A stretch of DNA of 64,000 nucleotides from Emydura subglobosa (Eukaryota > Chordata > Testudines > Chelidae). The position numbers were made by a program, and so were the translations under genes. Numbering within the stretch: the stretch's first letter is position 1; every line of letters begins with the position of its first letter. The stretch covers positions 248,001 to 312,000 of the forward strand of contig ML679973.1 of NCBI GenBank assembly GCA_007922225.1, written 5' to 3'. This document shows, in pieces, positions 27,828 to 41,906 of the stretch. The notes beneath the pieces were generated by a model, which saw only the letters and a program-made list of their open reading frames with translations, was not told where the DNA came from and did no database searches.

Positions 27828-30800
27828 CTAGCTGGGAATCCGCTGGTAGAAGTAGATGTAGCCGAGATCCTTGGGGGGCTTCTCAGAGGCGCAGACTTTC
27901 TGGTCATTGTAAATCACCCACCTGAAACAGAGAGGGAAAGCTGAGGGCCACCAGCTTGCAGCTGCCTGCAAATCTGTCCCCCTTTCCCTCCCATGTGGCA
28001 CCTGGCCTGTTCCTCTCTGCCTTTCCTTCCCCAGTGATAACGGGGCTAGAGGGGGAATGACACTAGATAACTGAAGTAAACGGAGGGCGGGGGGGGAGGG
28101 AGAGGGGAAAAGGAGGAGGATGATACTGGGTTATCCTTCGAAGCTGTTGCCCTTAGGGTCCTTGTGCAGCCCCTCTTACCTGCCATCCTTCTTGATGTGG
28201 CAGACATAATGGCCACACATAGTGGAAGTGCCCATGTGGCTGATGAAGGCAAAAAGCTGATACTCTGAGGGAGCGAGGAAAAAAGAGGTGGTCAGATGGA
28301 GACAGAGGTAGGGAGGTTATAAACATCAACAAGGACACATGCAAAGTACTCCACTCTGGAAGAACCAGTCGGTTGCACACACACAAAATGGGAAGTGACT
28401 GCCTAGGAAGGAGTGCTGTGGAAAGGGATCTGGGGATCACAGTGGATCACAAGCTAAATATGAGTCAACAGTGTAACGCTGTTGCCAAAAATAAATAAAT
28501 AAAAAAAACTTTCTGGGCTACATTAGTAGGAGTACTGTATGCAAGACTCGAGACGTAATTCTTCTACTTTACTCCGCGCTGATTAGGCCTCAGCTGGAGT
28601 TCTGTGTCCAGTTCTGGGCACCACATTTCAGGAAAGATGTGGACAAATTGGAGAAAGTCCAGAGAAGAGCAATAAATATGATTAATGATCTAGAAAACAT
28701 GACCTATGAGGGAAAATTGAAAAAACTGGGTTTGTTTAGCCGTAGAAGAGAACAGGGGGGACATGGTAACAGTTTTCAAGTACATAAAATGTTGGTACAA
28801 GGAGGAGGGAGAAAATTTGTTTTCTTTCACCTCTGAGAATAGGACAAGGCGGCAATGGGATTAAATTGCAACAAGGGCAATTTAGGTTGGACATTCAGAA
28901 AAGCTTCCCGTCAGGGTAGTTAAGCACTGGAATAAATTGCCAAGGGAGGTTGTGGAATCTCCATCACTGGAGATTTTTAAGAGCAAGCTGGACAGATGCC
29001 GGACAGGGATGGTCTAGATAACGCTAGGTCCTGCCTTGAGTGCAGGGGACTGGACTAGAAGACCTTTCGAGGTCTCTTCCAAGCCTACGGTTCTATCATT
29101 CTATACTCTTGGACACCTGCCCATGAAGGGCTCTCTAGAGAGAACTCTTGTCCCATGATTCCCTAGCGATACTATCAAGGAGTCTTGGCCCAGATAATGC
29201 TGAGAAGACCGCGTGTTTCATGGTGGAATAAGGCAGCTGCCTGATCACAAGGCCAAGAGAATGCAAGACCCAAGCTCTGGAGAGACTAGTGAAGCAAGCA
29301 GGAGCTGGGAGGAGAAGGAATAGCTCTTCAAAAACAGCCTGCCTGCTGCCCACCTCCAGCGTTTGAGAGGGAAGCAGATGAGAGGTGGCTCTGGCTAACA
29401 TCTCTTGGATGGGTAGTGGCTGGAGCTTTCTACCTTACAGCAAATAGTATAGCAGCTTGCGCATGAATTCTCACAAAGATTTAGCTGGCTAGAACCCAGG
29501 TGTTTTGATAGAAGACCACAAAAGAACCACCCGAGGCAACACAGAGAAGGGATGGGAGCAGAGGCCTCCTTACCTGCCTGGCAGGACCCGTTCCTTCCCC
29601 CCCATCTGCCTAGATGCCGCCATCCCACTCTCACCCCTTTGATGATTCCCAGCTTCAGAGGAATAGGACCTCTCCCCCAGTGGTCAAAGACGCTTTCCCC
29701 TTCCTCCCTATGATATTGCTCCAGTAGCCAGATCAATGCTTGGGAGGTGAGAACCTCAGGGATCAGACCTGAGGGGTTAGAGAGGATAAAGCTGTGGGGA
29801 ACGCTGGGGCCCTATGGTCAGAAACCACCACTCTCATCTCAAGGAACTGAACTGCCCCTACAGAACCCACAGCAGGACAGAATTGATGCCCTCCAGTGTC
29901 TGGGACTCACTTCCAGGCCCATCGCGCACTTTGGGACCCACAGGGACAGATTCAGAGATGGACTCAGCCACCGAGCGCCCCTCTGAAATGTCCATGGCAG
30001 CCTCTGCATCCAGGTCATCAATGTGACTGAAGATCCAGTCCACAGCCCGCTCCAGACTGTTACTCTGCAGGGAGGAGAGGCAAACTCTTAGGTCAGGAAC
30101 CCCTCGCCCATGCAAGCACCTCCTTCCCTGAGGATGCCTTTCCCAGCCCCATAAGGCTGCAATCCAGTAGCGATCTCATCCGTGCTCCTCACCGTGGCTC
30201 TTAGTGCTTTCATAGCCTGGTCCCGGGAGAAGCCCATGGAGACAATGGTGGCCACGCTGTCTTCTGAAGGGGGGTCTGGACAGATGATGGTGGAACCTGG
30301 CCCACTAGATCCAGGGAGAACCAGAGGGTTGGCAAAATCTGTAGCAGGAAACGGAACATAGTTCAGAGGGGCTACTAGCCCGCTCTGGTGGTAGGAAAAC
30401 ATTTTAAGGTCTAAGCTACTTCAGCCCTGGCCTCTCCAGCCGGTGGTGCTGCAGCATGCAGGACATTGATCCAGATGTTGAGGGCTTGGCCATACCTGGA
30501 TCATCCATGTGTGACATGATCCAGTTCATGGCCGCCTCAGCCCCACTGTTCCCTGTGTAGTACACGGCTTTGCGGCAGGCATCCATGGGAAAGCCCATCT
30601 CCACCAGCTGGATAATCACCGACTCATCCAACATGGGGGCTGTGTGGGAAACAGAGACATTAGAGGCAACCCGGCAGCCCCGATCCCACCCACCCCTTTG
30701 TGTGAGCTCTGTCCCTTTCCTCCCACACAACCTTGTGCAAAGCTCAAGCTGCCAGGGAGGGAAGCATCTGATGTGAGCCTGGCTCCTCCCTCCAATGATC

Positions 30801-33800
30801 CCTGGGCTAAGTTCTTACCCCTGTAGCACACAGGCCTCATGTGGGGGTGGCGGGGTAAAACTCATGAACCAGGCACTCCCCAGCGACAGCTGAGGAACCC
30901 TGGCTCCTCGCTACCCCACACCCAATCACCAATCTTTGTGCAACCAAACCTCTCTCCCAGCTAGACCTAGGGTGAGCCTCAGCCCTGCCCTTCTGGATGC
31001 ATTGTGCATGCCCCATATCCCACTCCTTCCTAATATGGGCCTAGACAAATCTACAGCTGAAAGGGCTACTGGGGCCTGCAACATCCTCGCACAACGGGCA
31101 TGCAAGGGGGAAGGCACCAGTCACTGGCAAAGGGACAGGAAGAGAGAGACTGAGCAGGAGGAGGAAATCGTTAGTGGGGGAGACAAGTCATGAGGGGAGT
31201 GAGGGAGCGAGTCAGGCACTAGGAAGAGGAGAGGAGAAGAGTCACTAACATGTTGGAGAGGAGAAGTGAGGGGAGCAGAAGGAGTCGTCGTCCTCGTTGC
31301 CATAGAACCCCAGGCTACCTTTGGGCTCGTCTGGCGTCACCAGTGGGGGCGCGATGTCTGGCATCTCCTCCTCACCAGCTTGCAGCCCTGTCCCCCGCAG
31401 CGTAGAGATGTCCAGTTCCTCGGGCATTTCGATGGAGACATCTGTAAGCGAGAGTCTGGCTCAGACCCCGGGGATGCGTTCAGGGAGCTCACAGAGCATG
31501 GCTGAGAGGCCCACAAAGATAAGCCACCGGGGTAGAGAATGCACATGGGGGACTCTGCGGCAGCAGTGCAGCAACTCAGTAAGGAGCGCTCTCCCCTGTC
31601 CCCAAGCATGGGGGTGGTGCTACACGGAGCAGCACCGGGGACTCTCTAATCCCGACGCTTCGTGCTGCACCTCACTCTCCTTACCGAGCTTTTTGGGTAC
31701 CCAGTCCAGGCCAAAAGTGAATTTCTTGATCTGGATCACCAGATAGTCTGGGAAGGAGGCAAACCGGGTTGTTCTGAAAGAGAGTGACATGTCATGTCTG
31801 GACAGGTTCCCCTTTGTTAATGGGGCAGGGGGAAGGGCAGGGAGGGGGGCTAGGGGAGACTGGTTGGCTCGGGGAGAAAATCAAGGAAGGGGATATGGAG
31901 CTCTACATTCCAGAGCTGTGCTGGAATACAGAGGGAATAGTCTGGATAGCCCTTGGGAGACTCCCCCATGCTCAGCACTGAGCCCGACAAACCCAGGCCA
32001 GTTCCCAGAGGAATTAAATACAGATAAAACAAAACACGTAAGGATGCATTTTAAACTACAGTTGAAGGAGCAGGATATTCAGCACTGGATGTTAGGAAAA
32101 GCCTGAATACAAGTCATCGCTCAAAACTGCAGTAGATGTCAACTTGAAAAGTAACAGTTCTTTACACCCGTACTTTTCTGTAACAAAATATCTACCCCCC
32201 GGGGGCTCTGCCAGACTCCTTGGGCTCAAGTCCTTTTTGACTGGGGAAGGAATGCCAGGGGCAGTAGAACAAAGCCGCTAAGCAGACATTACTGCCTTGA
32301 GTTACTGTAATCTGTGTTGTGGACAGTGAAACAGTCAATAAATGTGACATTCAAAGTATCACCACTGGCATTCCAGTTAGCACCCGCTGACATGACTGGG
32401 GCAGCTCCCCCTTCACAGCTATTGTTTCAGTCCTTCTGTAAACTCAAGCAGACTTTGGGGCAGCGGTTGCACTCATTTCATGTGTCAAGGTTTTGTTCAA
32501 CTTCAACAGCTAGAGACGTCTTTTAAAACAAAAGTTAAGGCTGGGGAGAACAGCAGAGGGCTGTCCACATCTCCCTCCTAAGCTACTTTGGGGAATACTG
32601 GCTTTAAAGCATAACTCAAACAAAGAATGTCAGAATTCTGATGATGGGGCATCAACACCACTGCCAATTTCCCGACTTTCTATTGTTTCGTTTTCTGTAT
32701 CACCACAGAATGCAGTGAAATGCAGTGTTGAGGACCGCACAGTCACCTTAACCCTGCCCACTGCAATCCTCATGGGGCAAGACTGAGCCTAAATAAAGGA
32801 ATTCAGGAACCATCCCCAGGGCTGACAAGTCATGGATTTCTAAGAGGGGAACCAGCAGCCCTAAGAAACACTCCTGGCCTGGGTACTGTAGAAAAAGGGT
32901 TCCCAAGTGGGCTTTTCCCATGCTGATCTCTATCCTAGATAGCGCCTCCACACCACACTCACTTGAGAGCCACAGACTTGGCCTGCAAGGCTGTGCTCCA
33001 GAAGTCATCCACTTGCTCTGGAGCCCCATAGGCCTCTAGACAGGAGCTAAAAGGCACCTTGGCTCGGACCAGCTCGGGCAGCGGCTGCTTCTCCTCTTCT
33101 GCCTGGTGCTTCCTCTCTTCATATTCCAGTAGCTCATCTGGGGACGAGGCAGAGGAGTCAGATCCCCATTCCAAGGGCTCACCAGGCACCTGCGGTTGGC
33201 TACCACCACAGGCAGGACACCAGGCTAGATGGGCCCAGTAGTATGAATTCCCTAGAGTTGGTGCACAGGCCGCACAATCTCCTCCAGCCATCAGCATGGT
33301 TTCATTATGCTGGAGTCCCACAGGCTAAGTCAGCACCATTGCCTTGGGTGAGGCAGTGGAAAGGTTTGGTCCCTAACTTCACTGACCGATGCCACCTGTT
33401 CATAGCATCTCTGGGGAAATCCACCCTGCCCAGCTCCATGGGGCAATGGAAGAGAAGGATTTAGCTCTAGAACACCTTGCTTCCCCAGGTACTTGTAGGA
33501 TCCCCTCAGACCCCAGTAAAGAGCACAGTAGGAAAAGATTTCTCTCTGATCCCAGTGCCTGCGACCCCCTCCTCAGTCCCCATCAGGCCACTGACCTTTG
33601 TTGAGTGCCGCATCCATGGGCACGGGCAGCTGCATAATGTAGTCCACACGCTGAGTGTATTTCACCTTCTCTGTGGCCAGGCACTTGAGCTTTTCCTCCA
33701 CCAGGAAACGGAAGACCTCATTGGGGTTCTCTGAGCTGCGGCAGTTCCTCTGGGAAGGGCAACATGAAGAAAACGGGTGTTATAGCAGGGTGGCCAGATC

Positions 33801-36800
33801 AACAAATCACAGGAGCAGCAGCCCCGCTCGGGACACAGACAAAGAACAGTCACCCCCGTCCCCGGTCCAAGTGTAGAAGCTGGAAGTGGAGAGGCTGTAA
33901 CCCTTCAATCAGCGTCATCAGTCTCCAGAAACCAATCTCATCCCTATCCCAAAGGAGAGGGTTCCATATTTAGGGGGAACTAGGGTGCTCCCAGCTCCCC
34001 CAAAGCCTTCACATCATAATTTCACAAGGGCTGGAAGGCCCTGCAGTTGGGTGCGCTCATCCCCTGCTCCCAAAGGGATCTCTCACTGGTGTTCTGAACT
34101 TTAGTTCTAAGCACCTGGTGCTTCAAGTTACCTGCATGCTGTCTCCCTCCCTGCATTTCCATCCAGCCTAGGTGCCAGCCACGCACTGGCTGGCGCGCAG
34201 AACAGGAAGAAAGCAGAGCTGCCCCCTTCCCAGATTTGAGGAAATGTGGATCAGTCATTACCTCCACCATGTTGATGAAGTGCAGGAAGAACTCCTGAGC
34301 GTCTTGCTGCCTGTTGGTGGAGAATTCCGGGTGCCCTTTGCCAATGAGAGATTTAAACATGCGCGGAGCAATGCCATCCTGCATGCCCTAGAAGAAAGAA
34401 TTGGAAGAAGAAGGAGTGAACATGGCCTCCCAACAGCTCCACCCTGGGGTACATCTTCTCAAACCTGCCTTTCTTTACCGGCCAGCACCCTGGACAGTCT
34501 CCATAGAGGATACCCCACACCACAGCAGACACGTGCATTGGTGCATTTCCTCCCCATGAGGGAACTGGGAACATAGTACTCACCTTCTGGTTCTGGTCTG
34601 GTTGCTGTTCCCCGTCTCCAGAGGCTGGCTTCGAATACTCCCCAGAGAGCAGCCCGTGGCCCAGCTTGGCTCTGGAATAGCAGAGGATTCACCATCAAAG
34701 CTATACTAAACTGCTCCCACCTCAAACACCCCTGGTCACTCCAGGAGCCCATTCAATCACTCCAGCTTTGAAACTCACATGGACTTGCCCCAGCTGACCT
34801 CATGAAGTTCAGCTCCTTCTGCCCACCCAGCCCAGACTCCTCTGTCCCATCCTGCTCTGCTGCCTCCAGCCCTGTCTGACACCTTCCATTTGAAAACCGC
34901 ACAAAACTAGAACTGAGCCTCAGCACCTTCCTGGGCAATGGGTAAGGACTGTGCAGGGACAGCTTCAGCCATTCTCAGAAAGGCAGCCAGTGCTAGGTTC
35001 CGACAGTCGTTTACACGCCGCACCTCACAGCAGCTTGGCACAGGAAGTGAAGCCCCACACATGACTCTGTATGGGAGGCTGGGGGAGGCAGAATGCAGGC
35101 ACTCCAAATCCGTGATGGCTGCGGCCCAAGTGATGGGATAGCAGGGCAGCAGACTGCACCCCATTCCCACCAGCAGGTTGATCATATTTTCCTAAGTGAG
35201 AGACACATTTTACTGCCCAGGACAGGGCAGACGATAACAGGAGATACCCACTGTCAACCCTTCAGTGTGCTCTCTTAGGCCCAGCTTCTCCCCCTACCAC
35301 CTTCCTCTACCTCCCAACTCCCGCACAATCCAGTTCATACACAGCCTCACTCACCAATGGACTCCCATTCCCTTGCACACAACCCTGCCAACCCATCCCC
35401 CTCTCATTTTAGCAATTCCACAGGCCTCCACAACCCAATCCCCACCTGCTCAGGAAGATCCATACACCTACTCCTCCTCACCCCCAGACTGAGAACCTCC
35501 CCTGCCCTCCGCAGCCTTGGAGGCTCTCAACTCTTCCCACTCCTACCCAAGACTGAGCTCCAGAGTCCCCTTTAGTTGTCACTGGGAACGGAAAAGCAGA
35601 GGACATGGGCACGCAATTAAAGTATTCCCAGAAAAGCCGGTATTCCCTGCTCCTCTCACAGTACACAGTTCTATGCACTGCCTGTGTGACTAATCCCACA
35701 TAAGCCGGTACACGCTGCTCTCTGAGCCACCTCCCATGGTGGCCGGAAGTCTGTGCGGCACAGCCGGCAGCCCTCTGCTGACAGCTAGGTGTGCTACACC
35801 CACCAGCAGCATGGCTCACTACACCCTGCAGTACATTTGCCAGTCTATCCACTTGTGAGATTGCTGCTGGGTTAGACCCATTAGCCCCTGTCCTCTCTTG
35901 GAAGGCAAGCACAGTCTCCTGCTCAAACCTCAACTCTTGGAAAGTTACAGAGCTCTTTAATAACCGACAAGGGGTCAGCATCTCAGAAGAAGGGGGACCT
36001 ACTTGTAACAGTGCCATCTAAGAATGGGGTGGGACACTGGCCCTCCTAGTGGAACACCCCAAATCCACACCACATCCCCCTTCTTCGTGGCACTACATAC
36101 ACTTGGGTGCTGAAGTCCTGCGTGGGGTCTGAGGGAGCACTTTGGAATATCTTCTCCAGCTTATCCACATACCTGCAAAGCAAACCAGAGAGGCAAAGGG
36201 AGCTGCAGACAGAGCACCTGGCTGCATCCAGCCAAGTCACTGGCCTGTACAAGGCTCCTAACCCAAAACCCACAGAGAATTACGCCACGAGCCCTACGGA
36301 GTGGGAAAGGGTAGGTACTTCAATTAACCAGGTTAGTTTCATCCCGAGCGCTACGAATTGGGTGCGGGTGACCCTGAGCCCCTAGAGTGTGAATTGGGTA
36401 AGGATAGGTGCCTTTCCCCTGGAGCCCTACAGACTGGGAAAAGGTGTGGCGCCCTAGTGTGTGGGTAAGAGCAAAGCATACCAGAGAGGCAAAGGGAGCT
36501 GCATCCAGAGCACCTGGCTGCATCCAGCAGTCACTGGCCTGTACAACGCTCCCAACCCAGAAGGTAAGATCCTACCATTAGGGGATCTTCCATGCTGATC
36601 TGCACCCACGAAGGATGGCGTGAATTAATTCCTCTCACCCTTCAGGTAGAAGGAGTCAACAGGGATGGAGACCAGGACTAAATGGTCTAAGTAACCCATA
36701 CCTCTGGAGCAGTGGGGGGGGGGTGAGGAGGGGCTTCTCTTAGCTCACTTACTTTCTCTGGAAGTCAGGGATGCTGAATAGCACCTGCACCACAGAATTG

Positions 36801-39800
36801 AGGTAGCAACTATTGCCCAAGTTCTGGATGCCAGTGTAACCAGGGCCATAGAGGGGTTTGAGCTGCACCCCAGATTCCTGGATCAGCTCCCACTCCCCAA
36901 TGCGCTGATTCATGTCAATCTCCAGCTCTGTCATTGTCTTGTCTGTCTGTGGATAGAAGATATGGATCGAGGGGGAGCTCAGAGAAGAGCCATAGATACA
37001 TTCTGGGGCTAGAAAGGCAGAGTTCCAGGAGATAGTCCAAGGACTAAATCCATCCTGTTTGGTGAAAACCATGACTGAGGGGGGAGAATAGGGAAAGGGA
37101 AAGGCAAATGTCTAAGGGCTGCCAATTCCAAGGGAAGAGGGATTTTTTTTGGGGGGGGAGGGAGGGGAAGAGTTAAGGGAGACAGAGCAAGTCTGAGCAA
37201 AGGGAAAGGTCTGAGGTGTCAGAGTCTGAGGAGCCATCTGCCCCAGGGAAGCCCCATTGCTTGGAATACTGAATAGAAACCCCAAGGGAATGAATCTGGC
37301 GGTGGGGGAAAAGAGAGGGAGATAAGTCAGATTTCTGCTTGAGGAGGAAGTGGGGGCTCTCTACCTGACGACCACTGCATAGTAACTGAGTGGTCACCAA
37401 CTGAGTGGTCCACCAACCGGTGGAGGTGGGGGGAGACGGGGGCGCACAAGATGCTCGGATCCAGCTGAGGCATCTGTGTGTGACAGAGGGCAAATGCCTG
37501 CAATAACATAGACAAACTTTACTGAATTCGGTTTAATATCACTGGGGTCCGTTGTATTAAAAATGTGCTATTGTAGGATTGTACTGTGTGGGCTTTTCTA
37601 GGAGTCTGACTGATGTGAACCTGGGGAAATATCAGGGACTTTACAACCTGTTCGGGACAATAGGGGTGCAGTGGGTTTCCTAGGAGATACTTGGGAGGCC
37701 TTTTGAAGCTACGCCCTGGGGAGAAAAACCCAATGTTTGCCCATTGCCTGCTCCTGGAAACTCCAGATCAGAGACCCCTGAACTGTATAACGGGTGGACT
37801 AAACTTTTCATGGGTGTGCTAGTTCTGAGCTGAGGTTATGAACTTGTGACCACATGAGACCCCTCCGTGGGGTCTGAAGGGCTAATCACCTGCCACAGCC
37901 CTGGTCAGAGTTGGGGTGATCTGTGGTAAGATCATTAGCATGCATATAGGTTCTCTTAGTGTTTTCTGAGTAATGCTTTAGCCCTCAGAATAGATAAGCT
38001 TGCACAGAAGGTGCTGCATGGTAGCTTAACTGTGGGCAGTCACACTTCTCAATCTCTGCTTAGGCAGTCTGGATTTTGCTAGGAATAACCCAGTGAAGGC
38101 AGGGAACTATTCAGCCTGGGAACTCCCCCGTCAACAGGGAGTTCGATGTGCATTTCCGCTCAAGAGACGTGACAGCGGGGGAGCCGGAACCCTGAGAATG
38201 GATGCCCTCTGTCTGAATCCCTGAGGGGAAAGACAGATGCAGTTGTCCTGAACTGTGACACTCAGACCCCCTTGTTTTGATTGGGGGTTTCCCTCTCACC
38301 TTCTGCATCTTGAGCATGTCAATCCCAAAGTGAGCCAGGTGTTCGGCCAAGCTGGGATCCAGCACCATGTCATCCTCATCATAGGAGTAAACGTCTGTGG
38401 GGAAACAGACAGGAAAGGGAAAGACTTAAACTAGCTTCCACCTCAAACCACTCCCACATCCTATTAACAGTCACCCCCCTACTTCCCAAACAACCTGCCA
38501 CTACAGAGAGGGAGCAACGTAAAGTGCTCAGAGCTTTAAGGTCGAACAGATGAATTGTCTGAGCAGTACTGTCCTAAGGTGGGAAGAATGGGGGACCTAA
38601 GTTCCCCAGAGGTGTGGGATAAAAAAGGGGAGCAAAGAATTTGCCTTGGATTCCAGCACAAAGGCTCTGTGTGCCTGGATAGCAGAGGGATGTTGTGCCA
38701 TCCACCCCACATTCCTGTCCCGGACCCCTAAAGCAATGAGTCCCCCCATCCCAGGCTGGAGGGAATACAGACAGTTCTTCCAAAAGCCCTCGAATTCCAA
38801 GGAAGGGGGCAAGAGAAGCGCAGGGTTTTAGCAATTAGCTCAGGGCTCCCTCCCCAAGAAGCAGATCAGACCAGGGAAGCCCAGTTGTTGGTAGTGGCAA
38901 TTGTTCAGTGCCTGTCTTAGGTCACAGCATTGGTAGGATTAGTGTGACACCCCAAGATCCTCCCTCATTTGTCCTGTCAGGGGACCATGGTGCCCAGATT
39001 CAGTCCATCCAGATGCCTGGCATCTGCAACTCCATTGGGTTCCCCCCCATCTCACCAGCCCCATCGGGGGTTATGGTTCCCAGTTTCACAGCCAGCGGGT
39101 AGCCAGTCTCCCGGTAATGCTCAACTGCGTGATTGTTGCCGCCACTGCCATCGAAGTAGCGCCGACCACACAGGATGGATCCGTCAGTCATGTTGAGCCA
39201 CAGGTTCTCACGCATGTCACACTTGTTGCATTTCCAGCCACTGCCAGCAAGGGGAGAGAAAAGGAGCAATTAGATGGAGTAGAACCCTTCCCAGTCTATT
39301 CCCTATTACCCACCCACCATGGCACAAGCAAAGGCTTCTGGGATCCCACTCTCCTCTTACTCCAGGAAGCAGAGTATCCTGGGTGACCTATGGGGCAGGG
39401 GGCAGTTGTAGTCAACCCCCCCAGAGTTCCCAAGAATTTACCAGCTTGCATCACAGGCCACACCTTGAGGAGGGCATGGCTACACAGAGCAGGCCCACAG
39501 GAGAAACCCCCTCCAATGACGGAGCAATAGTCCCACCACCGCCCGCGAGAGGGAGGTTGTGTTGTGCAGTGTCCAGGGTGAGAGGGAACCAGACTCACCA
39601 CGGAGGGATGCGCACACTGTTCTGTAGCTGGTGCAGGGAGAAAGCATGTTTGGAAACACGCCGAACCTCTCCGTCCCACGCCTGCACCTCCTGCTTCCGG
39701 GAGGCTGAATCTGCTGTCAGGATAGCCTCAACCGCACTGGCAATCTGGAATTGGGGAATGGGAGAAATAGGGGAATGAGAGCTGCACAACACCTACCCCT

Positions 39801-41868
39801 GCTATTCCAGACATCGGTTTCCCACAAGGCTCTGCTAATGCCACTCCATCCTGCCCAGCTGCCCCCCTGCTATTCCAGTCCAGGGCCCCAACACAACTCT
39901 GCTGGATCCTATTTACAAAGTAGGATAGTCCTACTCCAGAACAGTGCCCTTTGTGCAGACAGAAAATAAAGACGTACCCTGTCTCTGACCATGTCTGGCA
40001 GCCCCTCCAGCCCATCCCGTGGGATCTCCAGGTGCTCTGGAAAAATTACTATTTTTACATCTTCGTCATATTCAAACTTCTCCTCTGGGATGTCAAACCC
40101 ACCTTCTATGCCTGCAAGAGAAGGAACACTGCAGTAAGAGTCAAGGCCAAGAATCTATAACCCAACCAGCTCTCTTACCTTACATGTGCCAACCCCAGGG
40201 AGGGGCTTTCTAGCCTTGGATAGTGTGTGAACCAAGGAACCATAGTGCCATGACTAGCCTCTATACTGACACTGGCTAGGACAGAACCACCAGGGGACAT
40301 TACATCTGTGAATCAGGAACAGCAAAGACAACTAAATGTAGTTGGGGGACGCGGGAAGAAATCCTCCCAAACCCAAGGGACACTGCACAGTCACTTCCAA
40401 AACAGTTGGCGAAGAGCGACTACTGCTTCCTGCACCTTCCGCAAAGGGAGGCTTCCTGCTGTTTCAGTGTTTGAGGGCAGGGCGTAGAAATGGTTAGTCC
40501 AGGTTCCCCCCAGAAACATTAGTGTTACAAGAACAAAGCTCACAGACTTAGAGAAACCGGGAAATGTAGCTTCCCATACGCTCCCCTTAACTCCATCACC
40601 TTTGAGATGTCAGCAGACAGGCACAGGCACTCTGTGCGTAACAAGGAATCCAGTCTTATTTTCAAACAGTCACTGGCCACATATCAAAAGGCAATGTTTG
40701 TGGGACTGAAAGAATTCACCCCTTACACACTATTATAATATTCTATGTACAAAATATGCCTTGTGAGGTATCATTTAAAACCTAGTAACACGCTGACCGC
40801 CAATATTCTTCTGTAATGTAGTACAAAATGCATATTAAGAGTTATGAACATAAGCTGAAATTAGGACTACGTGTTTACCAGACAAGTCAGGGGGAGGAAG
40901 GGGTAAAATGGTTTCCTCAAAGACAAAGGACAAGGAAACTTTTTCACGAGGAGGCAATATGAGCTAGGTGGGTCAGGGTTTCTGATCTCTCTCCCCCTCC
41001 AGAATAGGTCACTCTGTTGTAGCTGGGACACCAAGTCTTCACCATAAATACTAGATCTTGCTTTGATTTCCAGCAGGTTCAACTTAGCATCATCCTTGTC
41101 AGGGCGGATTGATACAAAATCAAAGTGATTAAATCAACACAATATTCCTCTGTGCCCCCAGCTGTGCCAAGTAGCAGAGCTGGGGTAGGGAGCAGAGGAA
41201 TGGGTATGGGCTGAGATCTGGGCAGCAAAGCATGGTGTGTGTGAGAGAAAGAGAGTACTTTGGGCTCAGAGCCAGGAGGTGAAGCTATTGGACTATGATC
41301 CAGCTAGCACGGCATTGCTCCTTTGGGGGCTGGCATAGTAGCGGGACAGGAAGGAGGCTCTGGGTAGTGGGAGGGACCAAGGAGAACTCAGATAGAAGCT
41401 ATCGGGAGGTGGAGGAAGGCCGGGATGTGGCAAAAGCAAGTGANNNNNNNNNNNNNNNNNNNNNNNNNNNNNNNNNNNNNNNNNNNNNNNNNNNNNNNNN
41501 NNNNNNNNNNNNNNNNNNNNNNNNNNNNNNNNNNNNNNNNNNNGGGGGGGGGGGGGAGAGGAGGACGACGGGGACCGATGACGACGGGACGGGACAGGAG
41601 AGAGCCCCAGGGACTGGCCCTGAAGATCGGGGGGTGGGGAGGACACAGGACCCGGGTGGCAGGCTCTGGGGGCTGCAGAGACAAGGCTGGGGAGCTCCGT
41701 GGACTACTGGGAACACAAGCAGTCACCTGGGGACAACTGTGCTGTGCAGTCCCACTCAGCTGCCAGCTCCCTGCTGGGGGGTCCTGCACTGGGGAGTGTG
41801 CCTGGCTCCGCATGACTCCAATCCCAGCTCAGCTTCAGCTTGCACTCAGAGGTGATAGGTAGCTGTGG

Positions 41869-41906
<38 letters not shown>

